Positions 14,040-26,000 of a DNA stretch of 64,000 nucleotides are shown here, piece after piece. Under the pieces are notes generated by a model, which ran no database searches, had not been told where the DNA came from, and was given only the letters and a program-made list of their open reading frames with translations. Numbering within the stretch: position 1 is the first letter of the stretch; each line of letters opens with the position of its first letter. The DNA is from Hyaloscypha bicolor E (taxonomy: Eukaryota; Ascomycota; Leotiomycetes; Helotiales; Hyaloscyphaceae), in assembly GCF_002865645.1 (NCBI RefSeq), contig NW_020194541.1:847181-911180 (forward strand), read 5' to 3'. A program made the translations under genes and the position numbers.

Positions 14040-16986
14040 CGCCAAAATAATATGATTTTCGACGAGTATGGCCTGCTATATTATAATAGGCAGCTAGGTC
14101 CGAAATAGTATATAAAGAAAGCAGAAAGATATTACTTAAACTACTATTATAATACTAAAGACTTAATTTATTAGTATAATACTAGTAGTATAAATAGTTC
14201 TTAAAAGAGACCTTTATTAGAGCTATTAAGACTTGGGAACTTAATATATCTAGGTTATTAAGATATTAGAATACTATTTATATACTAAATAAGCTAGCTT
14301 TTAAAAAAGAATTACTATAAGCTAACTATAATAATCCTATAGATAAATATTTTAGTACTAGTAAAATACTAGAGATTTTCTAAAGAAAGTATTTCTAGTA
14401 AAATATAAAAAAGAATATAAAAAACTATATTAGAACTTGCTTTATATATTAATAGACTAAGGTAAAGAGATATTTATTATATAGTATATTTAGTTTATTT
14501 CCCTTCTTTTCTAAGCTATAATAAGAAATTACTATAGACTTTATTACGGGACTATTCTTTTCTAGGTTTTATAGTAAAATATATAATTCTATATTTATTA
14601 TTATTAATAAATATACGAAAATAATATAATATATTCTAATTACTAAGGAAATCTCGGCTCCTAAGTTAATAGAGCTATTTATATATTATATTATTAAAAA
14701 CTTTAATATATCTATAAATATAACCTTTAATAGAGAATCTGTTTTTATAGGCAAGTTCTAGTTAAGTCTTTACTTTTATTTAAAGGTTTAATAATAGCTA
14801 AGTATAATATTTTACTTATAAACTAATAAATAAACGGAGAATCTAAACCAAACTCTGAAATAGTACTTAAGATATTATACTAGCTACTAGTAAGATAACT
14901 AGATAATAAAGCTTATTCTTATAAAATTCATATATAATAACTTTATATATTTAATAATAGAAATTTCTCTATTCTATATATTATATAGATTTTATTCTAG
15001 TATTAAACTATATATTAAGAATAATATTCCGGAAAGAGAAATACTAGTAATATAGGAAAGAATATAGAGAATTTAAGTAAAACCGAAAGTACTAGAGAAG
15101 TAATAGTAAGAAGTAATAGATATATAGAAAAAGTATTATAATAAGAAATATATTAATAAGGAATTTAATATATATAATAAAGTTATATTTTATATAAAGA
15201 ATATTTAATAGCTATAATCTAATATAAAGCTAGTAAATAGATATCTTGGCTCTTTTAAAGTTCTAGAAGTTATAGAAATATATAAATAAATATATTACTT
15301 GAAATTACTACTATTATATTAGATCTATAATATTTTCTATATTTCCTTCTTAGAACTATAGTACTTATAAGCTAGTATTATAATAGAACTAGAACTAGTT
15401 AAGATTAAGAATAAAAAAGAATTCGAAGTGAAATCTATTATAGCTTATAAAGAAAATAGAAAAGAAAGGAAATATCTTATTTATTAGAAGAACTACTTAC
15501 TAGTAAATAATATATAAGAACTATTAATTAATTTAGAAAATATAGCTTAAGAATTATAAAAATACTTGAAAAAGAATAATATTATAATACTATTAGCTAA
15601 ACAGAAATATAAAAGATAAATGCTTTTATTAGGAAATTATTAAAAACTATATATTTATTCTTAGAAAAGCTATATAAAAATTATTAAGAACTTTAAAAAC
15701 TCTAATTTCTATATCTTATAAATACCCCATTTTTATAACTACTTTCTATTATTCTTATTATTATTCTTATTAGAATTCTTTTAAGAAATAAATAGTAAAT
15801 TAGCCTATAAAGCTATTAGCTATTAGTAAGAAATAAGAAAGAAATAAGCTTACTTAATATTAAAGAATATTAACTATATTATTAAGAGTACTTTATACTT
15901 ATATTAAGCTAATAAGAATTACTTAACTTATTTCTTGAATTATTAGAAGAAATCCGTTAGCCTTAAATAATAGCTTTAATATAAGAAGTATATACTATTT
16001 AGTATAAAAGAAAAGTAATAATAGCTTTCTTTTTTTCGGGTAAAAAATAAAGAAAACGCTTATATATATTAATAGCTTAAAAAAGGTAATTTAACTATAT
16101 TATATATATTTAAGAAACTTTAAATAATATTAGAATAGGAAATAAATAAAGAAAATTATAACTTATAGAATTATATTTCTTATTCTTGGAATAGTAGTAA
16201 TTATATATTAAGTAATTATTATTCTTAATATAAATAAGTTCGAGAAACTTAGTAATATTCTTGGAATATTAAAGATAATAAAAGCAAATTAAGGATATAG
16301 AAGTATTAGCCAAACGGGTAGTAATAGGCTAATAAGTACTAAGAGAAGTATTTATCTTAATAGATAAAGAAGTAGAAAAGGGAATTAGAAGAGAACTTGA
16401 ATAAAGCTTAAATAAAGCTTAAATAAAGCTTAAAGAAGGCTTAAAGAAGGAAGGCAAGAGATAAAGAGGAGCTAAATATAGTATTATAGTTAAGGAAAGG
16501 GAAGGTTAGTTAGTAGGAAAAGAGAGGCCTTTTTATAATACTTTTTCCCTAAATAGTAATTACGAATTCGGAACCGGCTCTATATTAGGAATATCTAGAA
16601 AATTCCAAAAAAGGGATTTATAAATGAACCAGAAGATCGGATTAACTTTTCTAAGCTCTTAGGCCTATAAAATAATAATTTATTCGCAAATAGAGGCTAA
16701 GTTAGGATTTATAAACTAATTAGAAGACTAGAAGAGCTTCCTATCTAATAGTATATATTATACCCGTATTACCTTTACAAGAAGGAATTACTAGAGGCAA
16801 TTTGCAGGTTAGCTAGGCAGGATTAGTAAACTATATCCTCAAGTCTATTACCTAGCGTAATAATAGGGTAATTATAGGGAGTCTTTAGGGAGAACTAATG
16901 GCCGGAAAGGTTTCAGGGGATTATTTATAAAGCTATTTATAGTTCTCTCAGGCCTCTTGGGGACAAGGGCCCAGAGGGGGGGTTAA
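14040..16986 (+). mobile_element. RIP-degraded Ty3/gypsy element, 3' half (integrase onward)
   Basis: On the + strand, from about 14,400, the zinc-region end and integrase core read clearly: FIY*QTKVKRYLLYS, then DFITGLFFSRFYSKIY, INKYTKI, and a fragment matching the NQTLEQYLRCY motif at about 14,820-14,880. Sequence before about 14,040 belongs to the neighbouring - strand element, so the 5' half is missing. A purine tract (agaggggggg, about 16,972-16,982) ends the internal region just before the LTR. Its LTR is the same family as the solo LTR at 47,737-48,030. Confidence 0.75.
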
Positions 16987-17295
16987 TATAATGGGTATAT
17001 ATAATGGCATATAGATAGGTATCAGATATCATAGATCTAGTTTCCTATTTTAGGTAAAGCTTATAATCGGAATTGTACGGATCATATAGGATCATGTTTC
17101 CTAGTTAAGTAAAGTGCTTCGCAGGCTTGGCTAAGTACTAGGGAACATATAGGGAGACGCTCCTAGCTTTGGAAAGGGGCATTAATTAGTCTTTTATTAG
17201 AATCAATTCTTGGAATCAGTTATACTTGCAAGCGTTACCCTATAGCATACTTACCTTAACTACTTATATATTACCCTGCTATTACGTGCCTCACA
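16987..17295 (+). repeat. 3' LTR of the 14-17 kb Ty3 element
   Basis: About 309 bp, starting TATAATGGG just after the purine tract and ending GCCTCACA. The reverse complement aligns along most of its length with 47,737-48,030 (shared blocks include TGTGAGGC, ATAGCAGGG, TTCCAAGAA, TTTCCAAAGCT). That copy is a solo LTR with a target duplication, which confirms both ends. Confidence 0.8.
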
Positions 17296-17297
17296 AT

Positions 17298-17560
17298 CTG
17301 CCTTTAACTATTACTTAATTTCTGCCTTTATTACTAGATATTAAGGAAGCTAATTATAGCAAATTATATTATAAATTATACTAATATATTTCAAATAAAT
17401 AGCTTCTTCGAATTTTATATTATCTATAGTATTCTTAAATTAGCCTTTAATAGGAAGAGAAAGCTTTAGGTAAAAGGCTTTAATAACCTTATAAAAGACT
17501 TTATTTTCGTATATTCTATTTTTAATAATAACTAGATTTATTAGAATTATAATAAAATAG
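17298..17560. repeat. Diverged direct repeat, copy 2 (partner at 1,524-1,785)
   Basis: Same sequence as 1,524-1,785, again directly after an LTR end. It is cut off at the border with the gene island, where base composition changes within about 20 bp (near 17,565). Confidence 0.8.
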
Positions 17561-17633
17561 CAGGTCGCACGTTTCTAGATTTTTTGTAAGTACTAAGACA
17601 TTATCTCGTTCCTCTACCAGCTTAAGAATTTGC

Positions 17634-19753
17634 TTATATATCGAATAGGTCCCTGAATCGTAGTCCGAGGGTTGGATGACGGTGTAGCTCGGAACTGTCC
17701 AGACCAGTTACACTCGCGGTCTTTGGATTACCCTGTTCTTGCAGCGTAATATCGTATGCTTTTCCCATCCAGGACATCAAGTCGTCTTGCATTTGCTTGC
17801 CTGATATTCCATCTTTTGCATGACCCAGGATTCGATCCAGCCCCATAGTAAATGGGGGAGCAGTGCCTTCTTGGGGCGTAGTGGTGATAAGTAAGACTAA
17901 TCATTGCTTGGATTTTACTGCATGTATTGAAATAGTCGTTGAAGGTGTCTTTGTTCGAGATTAGGCAAAGACGGATGGGAGTAATTGCCGTCAAACCAGA
18001 AGCTTCGTTAACTAATATCATGTGGTGATACCAAGTTACTCCACGAAGGCCAAGGGTTCTAAGAACTTGGTTTATTGCCTCACAAAGTCTTGAAGCGATC
18101 CCGGCGATGTCGTCCAGATCCGGTTCGTATTGTGTCAACGTACTTTGCATATTCAAGATACGCAGAGTTCTTGTGCAGTCAAAATCCGTCTCTGGTTCAA
18201 AGGAGTCCTGTCTCGTCCTTTCCAAAAGCTCGTGAACCATTTTCGGCGATCTTAGTGTTTCATCATTTGGAGGATAGATGTGGTGCCTAGCGTCCTCCAG
18301 CTGATAAGGTTTTTCACTGAGCATATAGCACCCTAGTGGCTTCACAGTTTTTTCATCTAACCCCTCAAGACACAAGGCAAGTTGGGATGCTCCGGCTCCA
18401 GTGAGCATGCGCATGGGGATTGGAAGCGGGTCTGGCGTTCGTCCTACGTGCCGTCGAAGCAAAGCCCGGAGGAATGAAACGGTTACTGTGCCACCGAGCT
18501 GCAAAACTGCAGCGGACCAATGGAGCTCTCTAGTTCCAATATTCTGGCAGAAGAATCCGAATAGCGCTAGTAGGGTCCCCAATATAGTGAGAAACGTTTC
18601 TTTAATTTCCATCTTGGACTTGATCATCTGTTTCTCAACCTTGGAAGCTACGGACCTTTTTTCACCCCTTTCAATTTCGGATATATTTGACTGGTTTTCC
18701 CTGCCTTCGATCTTGGAGGGTTCCATCTTGTTATCATCGTTTTCAATCCATGGCCAAATGCGCCTTGAGATTTTGATTTGAGGGTTGCTTTCATCGGTGA
18801 AAATGAGGTATGCAGGGAGGTCTAAATCAGGGATCTCTTTTTGATACCTAACTAACTTGCGACTCGGTCTCTCTCGCCCCGGTGGGGATTCGAGTTCGAG
18901 TGGGCGTAAAATATTTGTTGCCGTACTACACTGAATTGCTCGGGCACACAGTGACACTCCAAAAGCAATGCTGATTGTTCCAGTCGCCCAGATGGGAAGC
19001 CGTAAGAGGCAACAGCTCTCCCCGCTCTAAGCCAATGCAAGTGATAAACAGCTATTGCATTCACAACAATCATTGCCACTTGAATTAAAATTCCTAAGCA
19101 GACGGAAAAAACGACTTTCCTCTGCGCTGGGACAGCATGAGCAATATTGAGCGTCAGATTTGGCGGTGCTTTTCCGGATATAAGTCGCCTAACATCGGGA
19201 TTGACTGTCCCTCTGTATGGGTCGTCTAAACCAAGTTTGCTTCCCGAAACAGCGTATAGCACTTCGTCCAAAGGATTCAGAGCATTTTTAAATGGAGGAC
19301 GCTGGTATCCCTCAGGTTTAGGCTCCTTCCAATTGGAAATTAATATCAGCTCTAGGGTCGTGGGCTCCCCGGTTTGCCGAACGACTCGATGGCCGTCCCA
19401 TATTTCGCGAACGGTTGCTGATGTAGATGAGAGGAGTTCCTTCTCCTCCTCATCTGCCGAGTCTCGAGCTCTTCAGTGGCTTAGAATCAAGTCTGATTTT
19501 CAATGGATAGAAGGGACTTGATTTACCTGCTGATAACCGACTTTAGAAAAGTATTACCACTGATCCTAATGGCGGAAATGATGATCGTCATGATACCAAT
19601 CGGGCAAATTGCAAGAAGCATATTATCAGCCCAACCCATTGAGGTGGAAAGGAATTGCTTCGTGGTCTCGTCGCCAAAGAGAACTAATAATGGCGCAATG
19701 TCGGTGAAGAGATTGTTTGCGAAATTCTGGTTGTCCACTGTTGGTGATGACAT
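17634..19753 (-). pseudogene. Multi-pass membrane protein of a fungal uncharacterised family, frame-broken
   Basis: Exon 1 is 19,753-19,527 (starts MSSPTVDNQNFANN). A 56-nt intron (19,526-19,471, GTAAAT...CTGAAG) restores the frame into exon 2 (19,470 on: RARDSADEEEKELLSSTSAT). Membrane segments are visible around MLLAICPIGIMTIIISAIRI, VVFSVCLGILIQVAMIVVNA, ISIAFGVSLCARA, TFLTILGTLLALFGFFCQ and WSAAVLQLGGTVTVSFLRAL, with a charged, coiled-coil-like linker before the fourth. The frame must shift by one base near 18,991-18,997: YGFP continues as IWATGTISIAFG only in another frame, and no plausible intron covers this. A second shift near 17,885 is likely, because the C-terminal stretch to 17,634 (TTPQEGTAPPFTMGLDRILG) is in another frame from the one ending at 17,728. 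Proteins like this are common beside NLR and ankyrin genes in Sordariomycetes and Leotiomycetes; function unknown. Either a recent pseudogene or sequence errors in short C runs. Confidence 0.65.
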
Positions 19754-20638
19754 TGTTGCTCTTGGTACTAAAGCTACTGTGTGGCTTGAACTAGCACCTA
19801 TGTTTACTTTCTGTACTCAGAGGCAGAAAGAGTTGATACGCACGCGCAGATTCGACGGTTTGAGTTGAGACAATGGATCTGATACCGGAGAAGAGAATTC
19901 AAAATCAAGAGAACAAGGAAAGATCCAAATCTTTAAGTCAAACAGAAATGATGAGGCTGCATCTTCTTATCGCATACCTTTTGCGGTCATTTCCCGAGAA
20001 GGTGCGGTTGATACGGCATTGGTAAGCTAGGATCTGCACCTGTGAGTTGTCAATGGTAACACAAAATGCACGCATCTTTTACCCCCCTTGCCAATCAGGG
20101 ATTATTAAAAGCATCTTCTTCTCAAACCCTTGTCCTTAGGCTGCTCTAATTTACTCTTGTCTCACGGGGGTCTCTTGTGGGGGGCCTCCCAGCGAAATAA
20201 AAAGCGACCCCACCCCCACCAACTTACAAAAATAACTCTCGCGGCAACGACAACTTGTGAAAGCCCAATCAAGCTACGGACTTTATTATTTTAAAAAAGC
20301 CATGTGTCCGCGTATTGTAAGAGATCACAGGTTAGTGATGTGCCGTTGTCGGGGCCTTAGCAGCCTCAGGCAGCCACGCCTAGCCACTGTAAGGTTACTC
20401 GGGCAAGTGGGGGCCACTGCATTTTCTTTATGGCGCTGTAACGTTATGTCAATTGGAGGAAAGCTCGGCCAACCCAGCCTCGAGATGTCTAAGACTGCTG
20501 CCCAATCTCTGTGTTTACCATCATCGCCTAGCCTCTAGAGGCTGGCAAACACAATCAGCCGAGTCCTTCACCACTGCAGCAAAACCTTCAAGAACTCTCA
20601 AGCCTCAGCACATTCACGACTCTCTAGTCGCCGTTAGC
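19754..20638. promoter_or_regulatory. Shared upstream region of two divergent genes
   Basis: These 885 bp separate two divergently read genes and so must hold both promoters. Visible are an AT-rich element (gaaataaaaagcg, about 20,194) and runs of G or C near 20,173-20,220. An in-frame ATG at 20,453 would lengthen the MYND gene by 62 residues, but that stretch looks unlike coding sequence. No known element is certain. Confidence 0.35.
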
Positions 20639-22727
20639 ATGCCCCGCCCACCTGTTACCCCCACAGGCCCTTCCTCGCCAAGCAAAATAACCTGCACCTG
20701 CGGCCAAAGCTTCAAAACCAATAGCGCTCTACAGCAGCACCAGCGCGACTCGTCCTTCTACCGCAACACAGCCAAAGGAAGCAGCGGGACAAAGGGTTCT
20801 TGCGACAAGACTATCAAGGGCGAGAATGGCCTGGGGGAGCATATACGCGACACAGCTCGTCATAAGCTCGAAGAGTTCGCGGCCGGAACTGGAGCTAGAA
20901 CAACGGTGGGCCAAATTCCCAAGGCGTCGGGAGGAGAGAGAGTTACTGACAATCTCCAGGAGAAGCAGAAGTTCCACGAGACTTGGCAGTACGCAAACTT
21001 CCGAAACGAAGAGACGTTCCCGACATTTGCCGGCCTCCCAGGAGAGAACGACATCAACCTAGCGTACTACGACACCGTGGATGGGTTCACCTATAGGCCT
21101 CGAAAGCACTAGTGCTTCTTGGCTGAAATTATTGATATCGAACACTTCATTCGGGTGAAACTCATCGTTCGGGATATGGCAGATGCTAAGGTGCCAGTCG
21201 CCTTTTACACTGATGGCCGAGGCACCGAGTTTGCGCCTTCCCAGCTGCGACCAGGATGTGCTGTAGCAATCCTGTATGCGCAGCAGCATGGCTTTCTTGA
21301 TTTCACGACCGGAATTCGCCAGGAAGAATATCGCGGAATAAAAGTAGGGCTCACACCCACCGCCGTGGTTTCGGAATTCTAAACTCTTCTCAGTTCCTTC
21401 CCGCAGCCCTGGATGAGTTGCTCAGATTAAGCGACCGAGTCCATCAATACTCCACGGAACTCGACGGCAAGAGGATCTATCACGGCTGCGATAAGAAGAA
21501 GACGTCTTTACAGAAGTGCGCCAAATGCTCACTGTTTTGGTACTGCAACAAGGTAAGAGTCACAGGCCGGATATTCGCGCCAAGTTCTAACGATGTCAGT
21601 CTTGCCAGGCCAATGGCTGGAATGGTAGAGGCCACAAGCGTGATTGTAAGCTCGTCAGGGATAATGACGTGCACGCAATGTTTCTCATGGACTGGGACCA
21701 TTTCGAAGACTTTGTCAAGTTTCCTCTCCATGACACAGCAAAATCTGAAGCCATATCCCCGGAAGCGGACGAAGCTGATCCAGCTATCTGTGGTGACGAT
21801 TACTCCGCTGGGACTGGAGTTGATGCTATGAAGACAGCTGGGGACAATAAGCAGGGGAAGGAGGGAAATTACTCTCTAGAATTAGAGGACCTCCTCAAAG
21901 ATATCGATTTCAATTCCACGACTGACTCAGGACCAACGCATCAGATAGAGGACTTGAAGAATTGGCCCCTTGAGGGCAAGACGCCGGAGAAAGAGCACAA
22001 ACATTCCGACGCTGATCAGAAAGCGAGAGAGCTCGAGGGAATTCAGAGGCGTATCGAGCGACAGGCTGCCCGGGAGAAAGCAATGGCACGAGCAAAAGAA
22101 GCTATGCATAAGATGACCAATTCCGCGGAGCCATCGGCGAGCGGACCAGAGAAGGACTTTCCAAACGACCCAACGAAGCAACAAGGCTCCCAGAAAACGG
22201 GCGCGGCCGGCGATAGTACCCTCGTTCAGCGATGCATCCAGTCAGCCATCCCTTCCATTGCTGCAACCACCGGGACCGATATTCTCGAGACGATCAACCT
22301 TGATCTCCTCAATGAGCATTTCGATTTGAATATTGACCTCTCTGATGCCTGGCAGCGTCTTCTCAAACCTGGGGCGATAGCTGAAAACATTAAAGCATAT
22401 CTAGAAGAATGCGCCACAGATCCATATGCATGGAATATTCTGAAAAGAGAGGGCCATTTCAAACTCAATCTATGGAGGGTCACTCGAGCCTATGGGGAAG
22501 ACGGGAACCGGAGGAATACAAATCGCGAATATCTTATAGCCATTCTTGAGACTCTGCGCAAAATCCTCGAGAAGGACGTGGAGTGGGAGATCGTCCCCGA
22601 TCGCGTGCCCAGAGCTGTGATGAGAATGGCGATTGCAGTAGCTAAGGAAGGCCCCAATCCGCCTGGGATCGATGTGGGGGACGAAGACTTCCAGATAGGC
22701 TCAAGCGAGCCTGTAACTTGCACGTGA
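20639..22727 (+). CDS. MYND-type zinc finger protein with an in-frame TAG (possible pseudogene)
   Basis: Start chosen at MPRPPVTPTGPSSPSK; a finger-like CTCGQSFKTNSALQQHQ follows at residues 20-36. The frame is open to TAG at 21,110-21,112 and continues in the same frame after it (FLAEIIDIEHFIRVKLIVRD). Introns are 21,344-21,393 (50 nt; joins RGIK to FLPAALDELL) and 21,553-21,599 (47 nt, branch TTCTAACG; joins CNK to SCQANGW). After splicing, a complete MYND finger reads CDKKKTSLQKCAKCSLFWYC, then SCQANGW and HKRDC. The C-terminal half is acidic and lysine-rich, then has a helical tail (SDAWQRLLKPGAI, LIAILETLRKIL), ending at 22,727. MYND fingers bind proline-rich partner peptides; the role here is unknown. 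CAG to TAG is exactly the RIP change, so the stop may be an inactivating mutation. Translation from the ATG at 21,176 would still give the finger-bearing part. Confidence 0.75.
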
Positions 22728-23094
22728 CTTTCTTACTTGGAACAGTTAGCGTAACTTTTAGCAAGTGCGTCAATGTAGGAACCAATTTCCAAGGGTTTTG
22801 CTGCCAACTCCTCAACATCTACCCCACTTTAAGGCGAGATATGAGGAGCGACCTAACAAACTGCTATATCCTGATCTAGGCAAGGATTTGGAGTCGAATG
22901 TTCTGCTAGCCCAATCGCTCTGCCACGTGCTGTTGAGTGATTCGCTAATTTCTTTTGCGTGGTGGCGGCGCATCAAAGCCAGCGAACACAATAACGACTG
23001 CACTGTGTTTCTCTCTCCAAAAGTCAATCTCTATCAAAAGATTATGTGTCTGCTCTATTATTCAAACTAACCGCAAACTACACCACGATCACCG
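22728..23094. other. Intergenic region before the NLR gene
   Basis: No coding pattern is convincing; the short open frames here lack family features. It holds the 3' region of the MYND gene and the promoter of the NLR gene. No clear TATA box is seen. Confidence 0.5.
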
Positions 23095-26000
23095 ATGGAG
23101 CTTTGTTGTGGCCAACGAAAACAGAAGAAAGGGCGCAGCAATGAAAGCGACCCTCTACTTCCGAACCTACAACCCTCCTCTAAGCTCGACAGGAACGAGA
23201 ATCGAAGAACTGGAGGCTTGTCAAAGGTCTAAATTGTTCCTTCCATCCAGATACAGTACCGCTGAGTGAGACTGAACGAGTCTGCCTTCTTAGCTCTCCG
23301 TGACCCGAACCGAGCATCCTCGGGCCTCCGACGAAGTCCAGCCCAAGGCCCCCCAAATCACTTCAACGGTGAGCACTAAGCTCTCCTGCCCCCAGACAGA
23401 AAACTACTAAGCAAAAACAAGCAGCAACCTACTCATGGCAAAAGCTCCGATGATAATCCCGCAAAACTCATTGAAGCGCCTCAGCCACCCAGAGCAAACG
23501 CGTCAGAGGGACAGGGCCCAACCTCGCTCTGGGACCGCGCGTACGACTCACTACCGGCTATCGATAACACTTCCAACACTTCCAACACTTCTCAGACGGC
23601 CTCACACTCAGTTATTTCGATCCCGGGCCCAATTCGCGAGCTTTGGAATCAAGCTTATGATGCCTTGCGAGTTAATGAGAAGGATCTCATCAAAGAATAC
23701 GAAGCAGTACTGTGTGGGAACCTTGTGACAATGGTTGGCTCGACTGTGGCATTGTCAGGCTCCAAGGTCGAGAGACTGGAACAAATGGGGAGTATACTTG
23801 CGGGAAAGATAGAAGAGGCCAAGAAGAATACATGGAGATTGAAATTCGGTACCAAAGAGATTCCTCTCAAAGATCTTGCGGTACCCGTTGTTGGCATCAT
23901 CAGCTGGGCGGATAAATATATCGGTGACGCTGTAAGCACCAATCCATATGCTTCCATCGCATGGACTGGCGTTAGCCTACTCCTTCCAGTAAGTCAACCC
24001 TTTCTAAATTTCATTTTACTGTGAACCTTGGAGGTATAAATATTTCTGATGCACTTTGGACAATCACGAGATATTCACGTTCAAATTGTTCTCGGGCATT
24101 TGGTAACATGAATGTCCCCTATTTCTTTCAGACATGAGGTCAAGCTAGGGAATAGTTGGGATCTAGGGCACCGCGATTGGCCAGCTAACGTTGCTGGTTG
24201 AGACGTTATATTCCATTCTCTCCGGCGCTATCAAGTCTTCTGAACAATAACTAACCCTCTAGCTCGTCCTAAATCCTTCGAAACAAGCGGCGTCCTTGGC
24301 AACTGGCCTCGAATACATATCCGATCTGATCATTCGAAGCAAAATGAGAGAAGAACTCTATGCCGTCCAGTACGAATCTAATCACAATGAACAATCGCGC
24401 AAGACCTTCGTATCTTCGCGCAAGATGTATCGAGACACGCTGCAAGAGCTTTATACCCAAATCCTGAAGTTCCAAGCGAAGACTGTCTGCCACTACTCCG
24501 AGAAGGAAGCCCTCAAGATTGCCTTGAACGTTATTAAATGGAACAAATGGGACTCGTTATTGGACAACATCAAGAAGCAAGAAACAGCCTTCCATGGAGT
24601 GTACAATATTTCAAATGATCAGGACCTTTATTCGCGTCATAAAGAGAGCATGAACGTTATGACCTCCATTCGCAGTGATGTGTCCGGTTTGCGAGGAGCT
24701 ATTGTGGATGCACAAAGAGATACACGTCGGACAGAATTGCTTAAGTGGTTATCTGACATCGATCCCTCGGAAAATTACAAGAACGCCTTTGAGAAACGCG
24801 AGGCCAACACTGGCGATTGGCTTGTGAAGAGGGACGACGATTTCAAATACTGGAAGATAGCTCGAAATTCTCTTCTGTGGCTGAACGGAAATGGTACGGC
24901 CATTGTTCCAGAATGCTATTCTCAACTGACAGCTACATTTAGCTGGCGCTGGAAAGTCTGTCCTAAGGTATGTTATAGTATCTTCGTTTAGTCAGTTGAG
25001 GAGGCTGAGATGTTCCAAACAGCTCTTCAGTCATCAAACATCTCGAAGATCTCCATGACACTGATCCGGAGACGGCGCTAGCATACTTCTACTTCAGTTT
25101 CAACGACTCGGAGAAACAAAGCGCCGTCGGAATGCTTCGTTCCTTGATCAAGCAGCTGTGTTGCCGCAGGCCTGATACTCCACAATCTGTCGAGACTCTG
25201 CGCCAGTACGAGAAGATGGGTCATCATCATCTAAATATGGAGACCCTTGAGAGTATTCTGGCAGCCACAATCCATGGGTTCTCAAATGTATACCTGGTCA
25301 TCGATGCCCTAGACGAATGTCCTTACAGAGAATCCAAACGCAACATCCTGCTGAACAGCCTCTGCCGAATCCACAATGCGAAATCGGAGAACTTGCATCT
25401 GTTGTGTACAAGTCGGAGAGAACCCGACATAGAAGCAATACTGCAGCCCCTCTTGTCTGAACCTGGAAAAACCGATATCAATCTGTTGGACTGCAAGGAT
25501 GCTGTTGATGCAGACATTGGCTTGTACATCGACGAAAATTTTGCCTCCGGAAACTACAATTTTTGGCCGGATAAGACAAAAGAGGAAGCGAGAACTGAAT
25601 TGATCCAGAAAGCCGACGGCATGTAGGTTTTCCCAATAAAGAATCCCCTTGAATCATATCTCGCCGTCTTTCTTTTCCTTTGTTATAGCGGTCTCACTAC
25701 CATGTGCAGCTTAGCTGACAACGACTTCAACCAGGTTTCAGTATATTTCTTGTCAATTTGACGTTCTTCGAAATTGTTCATCTCTTGATGATATCGAACG
25801 CGATCTAAAGGACCTTCCAAAGGGGCTCGATGCAACGTACGACCGAATGCTGCAAGGTATTGAACCCGAGAGACAGGAGCAAGTAAGAAGTGTCTTAAAA
25901 TGGCTTGCGTTCTCACTCCGACCCCTGCTCTTAGAGGAAGTTGCAGAGGCTTTCATCGTGGATCACGAGAGCACTGTGCCATTTGATGAGAGAAAGAGGC

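Noticed and set aside
1..17570. AT-rich block as a centromere core or mitochondrial insertion
   Set aside because: Readable Ty3 pol motifs with CpA to TpA damage explain the composition; mitochondrial genes were not recognised. A pericentromeric location cannot be excluded but has no direct support.
21064..21112. Intron ending at ACTAG that would remove the TAG in the MYND gene
   Set aside because: All GT donors near enough give lengths that are too short or not a multiple of three, so the frame would be lost.
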